Of a stretch of DNA of 35,340 nt, positions 15,751-24,311 are shown one piece after another; within the stretch, counting starts at the first letter, position 1; the number at the start of each line of letters is the position of its first letter. Source of the stretch: an uncultured Clostridia bacterium. Lineage in GTDB: Bacteria; Bacillota; Clostridia; Lachnospirales; CAG-274. The notes beneath the pieces were generated by a model. That model saw nothing but the letters and a program-made list of their open reading frames with translations, searched no databases and was not told the origin of the DNA. The stretch spans positions 1-35,340 of the forward strand of contig CALWRD010000159.1 in the NCBI GenBank assembly GCA_944383875.1, in the 5' to 3' direction. A program made the translations under genes and the position numbers.

Positions 15751-16893
15751 TTATTCCACAGCTTCTGTTTCGGAAACAGGAGCTTCTTCTCCGGTTACCG
15801 TTTCACTTACTTCACCTGTATCAGCAGTTGTAGCCTCCGCTGCCTGCTGCTGTTCAAGATACTCGTTTACATCCATATAACTTTCAAGGTCTGAATATGC
15901 TTCGACTTCAGTATTATTCAGATCATTAAATGTTGCTGTTACGGAATATACAAATGGGCTTTCGGTAACATCCGTCACTGTCTGTGTATCATCTGTAGTT
16001 TCCGCTTCACTTGCAGTTTCCTCCGCTTCATTATCGGCTGATGTGGCATCTTCCGTTACAGACTCCTCACTTGTTGTGGAAGTTACAAACTTAGCGTCAA
16101 GCTCCATATTAAATCCTGCTAAATTGCCATCCGGATCAACTTCAAAATAAAGATATGCCGTGTTAATAGCCATAGATTCATCACTGCCAAAAGCACCGCC
16201 GGCAGCAAGCATATTGTTCATCATCATTTCAGCCATTGCATCGGGGTCAAATTGAACAATATATGCTTCATTGTCACCCTCTGTGGTTGAATAGGCTCCG
16301 GATACTACACCTTCATCAAATTGGAGGGCATAACTGCCTACTATATACATAAGATCCGTATAACTCATAGTTTCCTTTACTTTTGCATCGCCTAAATTAT
16401 AGTAAAGATAGCCATCCTCATAATATCCTTCAATGGTATTGGTATTTCCATCATAATCATTGGTTATATTCACATATGCAACTCTGTCAATGTCTTCTGT
16501 GTCATCAGCAGCCTCTGTTCCTTCGGCAGAAGTAGTTCCTTCAGCTGATTCATCCGCAGCCTCGGTAGTTTCTTCTGTATCACCCGAATCAGGTGCGGGC
16601 ATATACATAATCTGTGTACTGTTTTTGCTGGAACTGGTTTGTCCCGCATCGGTAAGTTCAATACTTACCTCCGTTCCTATAGTAGCAGAATCTGCAGCTT
16701 CCGAATTTGCAAGTGCGGTTGAAAAAGTTTCCGTAACATCTGCTGCATCTATACTGTCACTGCTCTGCATTTCTTCAAACAATTCATCGGTAGCTTTACC
16801 AGCTGTAATTGTTTCATTTTCACTTCCACTGCAGCCTGTCATTAATGATAATGCTAAAAGTGCGGAAGCTGTAATTTTTAAACCTTTTTTCAT
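15751..16893 (-). CDS. Putative surface lipoprotein, Thr/Glu/Ala-rich
   Basis: 380-aa exported lipoprotein: signal peptide with lipobox LMTGC (acylated Cys21), then low-complexity Thr/Glu/Ser/Ala linkers (about residues 105-135, 275-310 and the C-terminus) around a folded core (about 137-265) with YVNITNDYDGNTNTIEGYYEDGYLYYNL. Pattern and length resemble the broad DUF6612-like lipoproteins, but I cannot assign a family. It begins 13 bp after the recN stop, so it is probably co-transcribed with recN; a link to DNA repair is not implied. It occupies the place where spoIVB is usually found. Confidence 0.8.
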   Translation of the reverse strand: MKKGLKITASALLALSLMTGCSGSENETITAGKATDELFEEMQSSDSIDAADVTETFSTALANSEAADSATIGTEVSIELTDAGQTSSSKNSTQIMYMPAPDSGDTEETTEAADESAEGTTSAEGTEAADDTEDIDRVAYVNITNDYDGNTNTIEGYYEDGYLYYNLGDAKVKETMSYTDLMYIVGSYALQFDEGVVSGAYSTTEGDNEAYIVQFDPDAMAEMMMNNMLAAGGAFGSDESMAINTAYLYFEVDPDGNLAGFNMELDAKFVTSTTSEESVTEDATSADNEAEETASEAETTDDTQTVTDVTESPFVYSVTATFNDLNNTEVEAYSDLESYMDVNEYLEQQQAAEATTADTGEVSETVTGEEAPVSETEAVE

Positions 16894-16906
16894 AAAATAC
16901 TCCTTT

Positions 16907-18592
16907 TTATTCTTTAAACTTATTTGCCATATTCTTCATATCCTTTGCGGCATTAAGTGTCGCATCGGTTATACGTGCACCACCTATCAGCCTTGCCAAT
17001 TCCTCTTCAATTTCAGATGCGTTAAGCTCCGATACTATGGTTGTGGTACCGGCATCAGTTGACACCTTATCAATAAGATAATGATGATCTGCCATAGCTG
17101 CAATCTGTGGCAAGTGTGTAATACACAAAAGTTGATGGGTTTTTGAAACCTTAGCCATCTTCTCGGCAACCCTCTGTGCGGTACGTCCGCTTATACCTGT
17201 ATCAATTTCATCGAAAACAAAAGTTCCTATGTTGTCAACATCTGCTAAAATTACCTTAAGCGCAAGCATAACACGGCTCATTTCACCACCTGAGGCTATT
17301 TTATTAAGTGGCTTAGGTTCTTCACCCAAATTGGCGGATATTAAGAACTCCACCTTATCATGACCTCTTTCATTTAATGCCTCGGAAGGGCTGACACTTA
17401 CGTTAAACACGGCATTTATCATACCAAGATCATATAATACATCTTCGATTTGTTTGCCCAGTAAACTTGCCTGTGCCCGTCTTACCTCACTTACCTCATC
17501 GGCAAGCTTGTTAATGATACGTTCATCGGCTTCTTTGCGAATCTGATACTCCATAAGCATCTCGGCACTGTTTTCAATAAATGCAAGTTTTTCCTCCACC
17601 TTATCAACATAGGCATTGATTTCTTCAATGGTTGAACCGTATTTCTTTTTAAGGTCATATATAAGCTGCAGTCTGATTTCAATATCATCAAGTGCTCTTG
17701 GATCTGCCTCCATATTTTCCGAGTAATTCCTGAGTCCCTCAATAACGCCCTCCAACTGGGCTGCAATGCTTTCAAGCGCCTCCTGTAATGACATCTGTGA
17801 AGGATCTATCTTTGCTATTGAAGCAACATCATCTATTGCAACCGCAATCTTATCTGAAGCAGAAGCATTATCACTGCGATACAGGACATCAAGGGCATTA
17901 TCACTGAACTGTTTCAGCTTGACGCTGTTAGCTATGATGTCACGTCTTTCATTAAGCTCGTCTTCTTCACCCGGCTTAAGATTTGCCTTCTTAATCTCGT
18001 CAATCTGAAACTTATAAAGGTCAATTTTCGCCTCACGGTCGGCATCATCCCCGTTCAAATCCTCGAGCATCTTAATGGTTTCCTTGAAATCCTTGTAACG
18101 TTCACTTATTTTCTTAAGATTTTCCTTTATATCATCGCCGCACATTCTATCAAGCAAAACAAGCTGGCTTTCATTTTTAAGCAGGGACTGATGATCATAT
18201 TGACCATGTATATCAACAAGGTACTCACTCACCTCTTTAAGCATACCTACCGTTACGGTTCTGCCGTTGACCTTACATGCGGATTTACCTTCTGTATTGA
18301 AACTCCGCTCAAGTAAAATGCAGCCCTCTTCATCCGGTGTAATGTTCTTTTCGGCAAGCTGTTGTGCCACGAAATCATTGTCAATAGTAAAAACCGCCGA
18401 TACCTCTGCCATATCTTTACCCGACTTGATAAGGTCTTTATCAGCCTTTTCGCCCAGCACAAAGTTAATTGCTTCAAAGATTATTGATTTACCGGAACCG
18501 GTTTCACCGGTAAGTACATTCAAACCTGCTTTAAATCTGATTTCCAGCTCGTCAATCAAAGCAAAATTTCTAATATGTAATTTTTCAAGCAT
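16907..18592 (-). CDS. recN: DNA repair protein RecN
   Basis: SMC-like ATPase that acts early in double-strand break repair by holding broken ends. 561 aa, normal length. Walker A GETGSGKS near residue 33; a central coiled-coil region (about 155-375); the ABC signature KIASGGEMSRVMLALK; Walker B FVFDEIDTGISG; and a D-loop/H-loop region TAQRVAEKM...LLCITHLPQIA. The ATG at 18592 is chosen since GGAGG lies eight bases upstream; the GTG nine bases earlier overlaps that site. It follows argR by 101 bp, as in many Firmicutes. SOS regulation is common for recN, but I saw no clear LexA box. Confidence 0.97.
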   Translation of the reverse strand: MLEKLHIRNFALIDELEIRFKAGLNVLTGETGSGKSIIFEAINFVLGEKADKDLIKSGKDMAEVSAVFTIDNDFVAQQLAEKNITPDEEGCILLERSFNTEGKSACKVNGRTVTVGMLKEVSEYLVDIHGQYDHQSLLKNESQLVLLDRMCGDDIKENLKKISERYKDFKETIKMLEDLNGDDADREAKIDLYKFQIDEIKKANLKPGEEDELNERRDIIANSVKLKQFSDNALDVLYRSDNASASDKIAVAIDDVASIAKIDPSQMSLQEALESIAAQLEGVIEGLRNYSENMEADPRALDDIEIRLQLIYDLKKKYGSTIEEINAYVDKVEEKLAFIENSAEMLMEYQIRKEADERIINKLADEVSEVRRAQASLLGKQIEDVLYDLGMINAVFNVSVSPSEALNERGHDKVEFLISANLGEEPKPLNKIASGGEMSRVMLALKVILADVDNIGTFVFDEIDTGISGRTAQRVAEKMAKVSKTHQLLCITHLPQIAAMADHHYLIDKVSTDAGTTTIVSELNASEIEEELARLIGGARITDATLNAAKDMKNMANKFKE

Positions 18593-18693
18593 ATCCTGCA
18601 CCTCCCATTATCTGTATAAAAATTCATCAAAAGCGCCCAAAACACATCCGTATTGCTGCAATATTTATAAAAAGGTTTGCAAACATATGTAAA

Positions 18694-19137
18694 TTACTGC
18701 ATCTTGAGCCTCTCCATAAGTTTAATTGCCTTCTGCTCGGTCTTGACTACACAAAATATGGTATCATCCCCTGCGATAGTCCCCATCACCTCGCTGTTTC
18801 CCATTGAATCAAGAGCAGCGGCAACCGCCATTGCTGTGCCGTTAAGTGTTTTTATTACGATTATATTTTGAGCAAAGTCCATAGATATTACGCCATCTCG
18901 AAAAACTCTGGCAAGTCTTTCGGAGACTTGCACATCATCCGAACGCAAAAGTGCATATTTTTGCCCTCCGTTTTCAGATGCCACCTTTGTAAGCCTAAGC
19001 TCCCGCAAATCACGTGATACGGTTGCCTGAGTAACATTAAAGCCTTCCGCATTAAGCATTTCGACAAGCTGATCCTGAGTCTCAATATCGTTATCTCTTA
19101 TCAATTCAACTATTTTAGATTGTCTTTTAACCTTCAT
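18694..19137 (-). CDS. argR: Arginine repressor ArgR/AhrC
   Basis: Arginine-responsive hexameric regulator: represses arginine synthesis and can activate catabolism. 147 aa, typical. N-terminal winged helix with VTQATVSRDLRELRLTK (recognition helix), and a C-terminal oligomerisation/arginine-binding domain with the conserved GTAMAVAAALD and GTIAGDDTIFCV (acidic pair contacting arginine). Own promoter immediately upstream, so it can be expressed apart from nadK. The promoter region has AT-rich TGAAAAATTATATATA, vaguely ARG-box-like, not a convincing operator. Confidence 0.97.
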   Translation of the reverse strand: MKVKRQSKIVELIRDNDIETQDQLVEMLNAEGFNVTQATVSRDLRELRLTKVASENGGQKYALLRSDDVQVSERLARVFRDGVISMDFAQNIIVIKTLNGTAMAVAAALDSMGNSEVMGTIAGDDTIFCVVKTEQKAIKLMERLKMQ

Positions 19138-19159
19138 AAAAATTCACTCCGACAAATAT

Positions 19160-19188
19160 ATTATATATATAATTTTTCAAATTTACAA
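19160..19188 (-). promoter_or_regulatory. Promoter of argR
   Basis: Minus strand TTGTAA (19183-19188), 17-bp spacer, TATAAT (19160-19165). It lies in the 69-bp gap after nadK and likely drives argR, recN and the lipoprotein gene. Confidence 0.6.
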
Positions 19189-19206
19189 TAAAAAAAGCAA
19201 AAAAAA

Positions 19207-20055
19207 TTATTTTCCGCATTCAAACATCTTGTTTCTCAGCACATCATAAAAGCTCATATCTGTAGTACGTATAGTCTTTGTTACATATTTTGACTTTCGC
19301 ACAATAACAACATCATCCTTCATAAGGGGAATAATTTCCTGCCCGTCCATATTAAGCACAACATTGCTTACCGTACTTTCAACCTGTATGCGCATTACAT
19401 CATTTCCCGAAACAACAAAGGGTCTTGCGGTGAGAGAATGGGGGCATACATGTGTAATCGCTATTAAATCGGTATCCGGTTTAAGTATGGGACCACCTGC
19501 CGAAAGATTGTAGGCAGTTGATCCGGTTGGTGTTGAAACTATAATGCCATCGGCTCTGTAGCTGCTGAGATAATCATCATTAATCTCCAATCGCAGCTGT
19601 ATCACCCTTGAAAAAACAGAGTTTGTCACATACACCTCATTCAGCGCAATACCCGCCGCACGTTCGGCACCATCTCTTTCAATATACGCCTCAAGCATCA
19701 TACGTCTGTCCGTATGATATTTTCCTTCAATAACATTTCTGATTGCCCACTTTGCATCATTTCTTTCAACATCGGCAAGATAGCCTAAAGTACCTATATT
19801 AATGCCTTGTATCGGTACGTCAAACTTAGCCGCGTGCCTTGCGACGCGAAGAATTGTTCCGTCACCCCCAAGCACTACCACAAAATCCGCATTACCGTAA
19901 ATATATTCGGCATTTACCGATTCCTCATTTTTTAACTCACCCACCGGATCGGCAATAAGCGCCTTACAGCCATTATCCCGCACCCATTCCACAAGTTCTT
20001 TTGTATAAACCATATTGGGATCCTTGTCAGGATTAGTTACAAAGCCAACTTTCAT
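19207..20055 (-). CDS. nadK: NAD kinase
   Basis: Phosphorylates NAD to NADP using ATP or polyphosphate; cytosolic. 282 aa. Shows the GGDGT motif (VVLGGDGTILRVARH), NIGTLGYL, the conserved TPTGSTAYNLSAGGPI and the C-terminal DGQ region. The start is placed at the second of two adjacent ATGs (20055; the first is 20058). AGGTGAG lies at a better distance from it, and family members begin MK-x-x-F. A longer in-frame start at 20082 would lie inside tlyA. It starts 8 bp after the tlyA stop, as in other Clostridia. Confidence 0.96.
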   Translation of the reverse strand: MKVGFVTNPDKDPNMVYTKELVEWVRDNGCKALIADPVGELKNEESVNAEYIYGNADFVVVLGGDGTILRVARHAAKFDVPIQGINIGTLGYLADVERNDAKWAIRNVIEGKYHTDRRMMLEAYIERDGAERAAGIALNEVYVTNSVFSRVIQLRLEINDDYLSSYRADGIIVSTPTGSTAYNLSAGGPILKPDTDLIAITHVCPHSLTARPFVVSGNDVMRIQVESTVSNVVLNMDGQEIIPLMKDDVVIVRKSKYVTKTIRTTDMSFYDVLRNKMFECGK

Positions 20056-20062
20056 CATATAC

Positions 20063-20842
20063 TCACCTGTTAAGCCCCGCAAAGGCTTCCTTTATTGTAC
20101 TCTCAATATCAATGCAAGCTGTTTTATCCAAATTTTTCGTAAGATAAAGCAAATATTCCGTATTTCCGTCTCCGCCTCTGATAGGGGAATATGTTAATCC
20201 GACTGCATTAAATCCAATATTATTTGCAAAATCAATTATCTCAGTCAAAACTCGTCTGTGCACCGATTTATCTTTAACCACTCCGTGCTTATCCAGATTT
20301 TTTCTTCCTGCTTCAAACTGCGGCTTTATAAGCACAACAGCATCCCCGTCAGACTTAAGAAACTCATTTACTTTATATATAACCTTAGTTACCGAAATAA
20401 ATGACACATCCATACATATGAAATCAACCTGCGGCAGATTTGCCTCTCGTATATCGGTATTTTCCATGGAAATTACTCTGCAATCATTTTTCAGCTTTTC
20501 GTCAAGCTGAAGTTTTCCCACATCAAGGGCATAGACGGTTTTTGCGCCGCTTTGCAGCAGGCAATCGGTAAATCCACCTGTTGAAGCGCCTATATCAAGG
20601 CAAACCAATCCCCTGACGTCTATATTAAAAAACTTCAAAGCTTTTTCAAGCTTTAATGCTCCTCTGCCCACATATTTTAAGACATCCGATCGGCAAACCT
20701 CTATCACATCTTCTTGAGAAACGTCAACAGCCGATTTGAACACTACAGACCCGTTTAGCTTTACGCTGCCCTCTTCTATCAGCATTTGTGCTTTTTGCCT
20801 TGATATGCCAAGTTTTTCTTTTACCGCAACGTCAATTCTCAT
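20063..20842 (-). CDS. tlyA: TlyA-family rRNA 2'-O-methyltransferase
   Basis: 259-aa protein with an N-terminal S4 RNA-binding domain (GISRQKAQMLIEEGSVKLNG) and a FtsJ-like methyltransferase domain: SAM-binding LDIGASTGGFTDCLLQ (about residue 82) and VLIKPQFEAGR (about 172). Family members methylate 16S/23S rRNA cytidines; mycobacterial TlyA controls capreomycin sensitivity. Some family members are called hemolysins, probably indirectly. ATG at 20842 overlaps the end of dxs by 11 bp, consistent with coupled translation. The exact target is not known in this organism. Confidence 0.93.
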   Translation of the reverse strand: MRIDVAVKEKLGISRQKAQMLIEEGSVKLNGSVVFKSAVDVSQEDVIEVCRSDVLKYVGRGALKLEKALKFFNIDVRGLVCLDIGASTGGFTDCLLQSGAKTVYALDVGKLQLDEKLKNDCRVISMENTDIREANLPQVDFICMDVSFISVTKVIYKVNEFLKSDGDAVVLIKPQFEAGRKNLDKHGVVKDKSVHRRVLTEIIDFANNIGFNAVGLTYSPIRGGDGNTEYLLYLTKNLDKTACIDIESTIKEAFAGLNR

Positions 20843-22703
20843 TGTTTAATATTTCCTTAATTTTATTATATAATCCATCACCGCTCATACCGTAGCGTTC
20901 AAAAAGCTGTTCTCTTGTGCCTTGCTCAATATACGCATCCGGGAAAGAAAAGCTCCTGTATGTTGCCTTAAAGTTTCTCTCAGTAAGAGCCTGAGCCAGA
21001 TATGAACCGAACCCTCCGGAATAAATATTATCCTCAAAAGAAAACACATAGTCAAAACCGCTGCAAAGCCTGTCAACCATTTCTGAATCAATAGGAGATA
21101 TAAATCTTACATTTATAAACTCAGGACTATATCCTTCGGAAAGCAATCTTTCATATACAGCAACAACTTCGTCTGCCATAGCTCCTACGCTTAAAAGCGC
21201 AATTTTTTCGCCTGAATAAACCGTTTCCGATTTACCGTATTCGATAGGAGTTCTGACGCTGTTAAATATATTTGAAGCCTTCCCTCTCGGATATCTGAGA
21301 GATATAGGTCCGTCAAATTTAACAGCAAACTCCAACATATCTTCAAGTTCATATTTGTTTTTAGGTGCCATAACGGTTAATCCCGGAATGTGCCCCATAA
21401 ATGAAATATCGTATATTCCTTGATGTGTACAGCCATCATCACCCACAATGCCTGCCCTGTCTACTGCAAAGATAACGTGAAGTTTTTGCAGACAGACATC
21501 ATGCACTATTTGATCATAACTTCTTTGCAAAAAGGTAGAATATACCGCAAATACAGGTACTAATCCTCCTTTGGCAAGTCCTGCGGCAAAGATAACCGCA
21601 TGTTCCTCAGCTATTCCCACATCAAACATTCTGTCCGGAAAAGATTTTCCGAAGGCTTCCATTCCCGTTCCGGACGGCATTGCAGCTGTGATGCCGCAAA
21701 TACGTTTATCCTCACGGGCAAGGCGAATAAGCTTTTTAGAAAAAACTTCCGTATTCGTTTCGGCAGTAGATGTTTTGACAATTTTTCCCGTACCCACATC
21801 GAACTTGCCAACCCCGTGATATTTGCTTGGATATATCTCTGCGGGCTTATAGCCACGTCCCTTTTGGGTAATAACATGAAGCAGAACCGGTGCATTAATT
21901 CGCTTGACCTTATTTAAAATATGCACAAGTTTTTTTATGTCATGTCCGTCCACGGGACCAATGTACTTCAGCCCCAGCTGTTCAAACAAACTGTTGGGCA
22001 TAAGGGAATATTTAAGACCTTCTTTTGTTTTACCCACAAAATTTGTAAGAGAATGTCCTACCAAAGGCACTTTGTCTAAAGTTTTCTTAATATCATCTTT
22101 TGCATCAATATACTTTTCGGCAGTCCTGAGTTCGTTTAAATAATGACTCATAGCCCCCACATTTTCGGAAATGGACATTTGATTATCGTTTAGTACGATA
22201 AGCATCTTTGCGTTGCTTCTGGCCGCATTGTTCATTGCCTCATATACCAATCCGCCTGTCATGGCTCCATCGCCTATAACAGATACGACATTAAAGTTTT
22301 CGCCTCGTAAATCCCTCGCTTTAGCCAAGCCTAAAGCGGCAGATATGGAAGTGGAGCTGTGCCCTGTGGTAAAACTGTCATAGGGACTTTCTTTTATCTG
22401 CGGAAATCCGCTCAAACCATCCAGTTTTCTAAGGCTTACAAACTCATTTTTTCTGCCTGTCAATATTTTATGTGTATATGCCTGATGACCAACATCCCAA
22501 ATTATTTTATCCTTTGGACAATTAAAGCAATAATGAAGGGCAATCGTAAGCTCAACGACTCCCAAATTGGAAGCTAAATGTCCTCCTGTTTTTGAAACGG
22601 AGGAAATTAAGAAAGCCCTTATTTCTTCCGCAAGCTTGTCCAACTTTTTGAGCTCCAGTTTTTTTAAATCCTCCGGAGAATTTATTTTATTAAGGTAGGT
22701 CAT
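20832..22703 (-). CDS. dxs: 1-deoxy-D-xylulose-5-phosphate synthase
   Basis: Thiamine-diphosphate enzyme that condenses pyruvate and glyceraldehyde-3-phosphate, first step of the MEP isoprenoid pathway. 623 aa, full length. Motifs: GHLASNLGVVELTIALH, GDGAMTGGLVYEAMNN (cofactor and Mg binding), the catalytic region FTTGHSSTSISAALG, DRAGIVGDDGCTHQGIYD and the transketolase C-domain. It lies 24 bp after a PAP2-like gene and in the same operon as ispA, so substrate supply and prenyl chain elongation for isoprenoids are encoded together. The neighbouring gap gene is separate. Confidence 0.97.
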   Translation of the reverse strand: MTYLNKINSPEDLKKLELKKLDKLAEEIRAFLISSVSKTGGHLASNLGVVELTIALHYCFNCPKDKIIWDVGHQAYTHKILTGRKNEFVSLRKLDGLSGFPQIKESPYDSFTTGHSSTSISAALGLAKARDLRGENFNVVSVIGDGAMTGGLVYEAMNNAARSNAKMLIVLNDNQMSISENVGAMSHYLNELRTAEKYIDAKDDIKKTLDKVPLVGHSLTNFVGKTKEGLKYSLMPNSLFEQLGLKYIGPVDGHDIKKLVHILNKVKRINAPVLLHVITQKGRGYKPAEIYPSKYHGVGKFDVGTGKIVKTSTAETNTEVFSKKLIRLAREDKRICGITAAMPSGTGMEAFGKSFPDRMFDVGIAEEHAVIFAAGLAKGGLVPVFAVYSTFLQRSYDQIVHDVCLQKLHVIFAVDRAGIVGDDGCTHQGIYDISFMGHIPGLTVMAPKNKYELEDMLEFAVKFDGPISLRYPRGKASNIFNSVRTPIEYGKSETVYSGEKIALLSVGAMADEVVAVYERLLSEGYSPEFINVRFISPIDSEMVDRLCSGFDYVFSFEDNIYSGGFGSYLAQALTERNFKATYRSFSFPDAYIEQGTREQLFERYGMSGDGLYNKIKEILNNEN

Positions 22704-22727
22704 AAAAACACACCCTTTTCTCAGTAA

Positions 22728-23180
22728 TCATAGCAACACAAAAAAAACAAACGCCATAACAAAACCAAGCAATGCACCCGCTCCCACCTCAACAGGTGTA
22801 TGCCCCAGCAGCTCTTTTAACTTAATTTCCATCTTAAAATCTCTGTTTTCAAAACGCTGTATCAACTTATTAAGCACCTCCGCCTGCTTTCCCGCTGCAC
22901 GACGAACACCGGCAGCATCATACATTACAACAAGTGCCAATACAAAACAAAGTGCAAAGGCCGATGTATCAAAGCCCTGCGTAAAACCCACACCAAAGCC
23001 CAATGATGTAACAAAAGAAGTGTGTGAGCTTGGCATACCGCCCGAAGATAGCATCAAAGAAGCATTAAATCCCTTATTTTCAATAATATCCAATATTATT
23101 TTTATTACTTGAGCTATTGCCCAAGAAAGAACCGCTACTCCTATTAATCTGTTACTGAAAAACTGCTGTATATATTGCAT
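22728..23180 (-). CDS. Divergent PAP2-family membrane protein (DUF212-like)
   Basis: 150-aa membrane protein with several hydrophobic helices and the acid-phosphatase-like signature GGMPSSHTSFVTSLG followed by YDAAGVRRAAGKQAEVLN, and a later LLGHTPVEVGAGALLG. This is the short PAP2-like family (also called DUF212/YuiD-like), often found beside isoprenoid genes in Clostridia. A phosphatase acting on a prenyl or lipid phosphate is suggested by position, but not shown for this protein. Located 13 bp after ispA and 24 bp before dxs. Confidence 0.88.
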   Translation of the reverse strand: MQYIQQFFSNRLIGVAVLSWAIAQVIKIILDIIENKGFNASLMLSSGGMPSSHTSFVTSLGFGVGFTQGFDTSAFALCFVLALVVMYDAAGVRRAAGKQAEVLNKLIQRFENRDFKMEIKLKELLGHTPVEVGAGALLGFVMAFVFFVLL

Positions 23181-23193
23181 ATTAATACCTCAT

Positions 23194-24072
23194 TCAGTTT
23201 ATACGATTTACGAGACTTTCACAATACGCCTGCATAAAGCAGCCTTCACCGCCCAATTGACCGGCTAAGGCATTTACTTCTTTACATAGTTTTAAATATT
23301 CTTCTTCAGCTTTCTCTAAACCATACATAGTAACATAAGTAACCTTGTGATTTTTTTCATCACTGAATACAGGCTTACCCAAAGTTTCTTCCGTACTTGT
23401 GACATCCAGTATATCATCCATAATCTGAAAAGCAAGTCCAAGTTTGTCCCCCATAAGTTCATATTTTCTTACAACAGACTCATCTGCACCCGCAATCACA
23501 GCACCATTCATCAGTGCAGCCTTAATCAAGCCTCCTGTTTTGTTTTTATGAATATACGAAAGGGTATCTTTATCTATAGCTTTCCCTTCAGATACAACAT
23601 CAACCACTTGTCCTACAAGCATTCCTTCACTGCCTGACAACCTTGCAGTATTTTCAGCAGCCTTAACATATTTGCTGTCAAAATCAACATATGCCTTTTT
23701 CAGCATAATTTCAAAGGCATAAGTTAGAAGCCCGTCACCTGCAAGCACGGCAATACCCTGATCAAATTTCTTATGACAGGTAGGCTTTCCACGTCTGAAA
23801 TCATCATTATCCATTTCCGGAAGATCATCATGGATAAGGGAATAAGTGTGTATCATTTCAAGTGCACAGGCATAGGGCAGTACGTCATCCTCCGCTCCGC
23901 CCTCAGCCTCACATGCCGAAAGCATAAGCACAGGACGTAAACGCTTGCCTCCCGCAAATACACTGTAACCCATTGCCTCAAAAATAATTTCAGGATACCT
24001 AACCGCAAGATACTTGTGTAATTGTTCGTTTACAACATTTATTTTTCTGTCAAGCTCTTTTTTAAAATCCAT
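23194..24072 (-). CDS. ispA: Polyprenyl (farnesyl/geranylgeranyl) diphosphate synthase
   Basis: Adds isopentenyl diphosphate to an allylic primer to make a medium-chain isoprenoid precursor. 292 aa. First Asp-rich motif DDLPEMDND (with the LIHDDLPEMD context), second motif DDILD, conserved FAGGKRLRP and KTGGLIKAALMNGA. The ATG at 24072 is used because GGAGG lies directly upstream within the end of xseB; an in-frame start at 24174 would lie deep in xseB and lacks support. Two residues after the first motif are acidic/small, so I would not assign chain length from sequence alone. Confidence 0.95.
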   Translation of the reverse strand: MDFKKELDRKINVVNEQLHKYLAVRYPEIIFEAMGYSVFAGGKRLRPVLMLSACEAEGGAEDDVLPYACALEMIHTYSLIHDDLPEMDNDDFRRGKPTCHKKFDQGIAVLAGDGLLTYAFEIMLKKAYVDFDSKYVKAAENTARLSGSEGMLVGQVVDVVSEGKAIDKDTLSYIHKNKTGGLIKAALMNGAVIAGADESVVRKYELMGDKLGLAFQIMDDILDVTSTEETLGKPVFSDEKNHKVTYVTMYGLEKAEEEYLKLCKEVNALAGQLGGEGCFMQAYCESLVNRIN

Positions 24073-24073
24073 A

Positions 24074-24310
24074 TTATTCCTCCATAGGTTCAAAGGGTTG
24101 TTTTTCAAATAAACCTGATGCCGTCTTTTGCAATGTTGAAACCTGCTGTTGAACATCTTTGAGTTTTTGCGCACAGGACATGGAAATATTTACGCCCTCC
24201 TTATAAAGCTTAACCGAATCTTCCAATCCGATATTTCCGTTTTCCATTAAGTCCACAATTTCTTCCAACCTTCGGAGATTGTCCTCGAAACTTTTTTTTC
24301 TTGCAGCCAT
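24074..24310 (-). CDS. xseB: Exodeoxyribonuclease VII small subunit
   Basis: 78-aa small subunit that binds XseA to form exonuclease VII, which degrades single-stranded DNA. Typical helical sequence KSFEDNLRRLEEIVDLMENG and SVKLYKEGVNISMSCAQKL. The start at 24310 (GAGG six bases upstream, 1 bp after the xseA stop) gives the family's normal length of about 75-80 residues; the longer reading from 24346 would lie within xseA. The stop at 24074 lies 1 bp from the ispA ATG, so the three genes are packed without gaps. Confidence 0.95.
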   Translation of the reverse strand: MAARKKSFEDNLRRLEEIVDLMENGNIGLEDSVKLYKEGVNISMSCAQKLKDVQQQVSTLQKTASGLFEKQPFEPMEE

Positions 24311-24311
24311 A

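Noticed and set aside
19138-19188. Possible ARG box near the argR start
   Set aside because: AT-rich similarity only; too degenerate to claim an operator.
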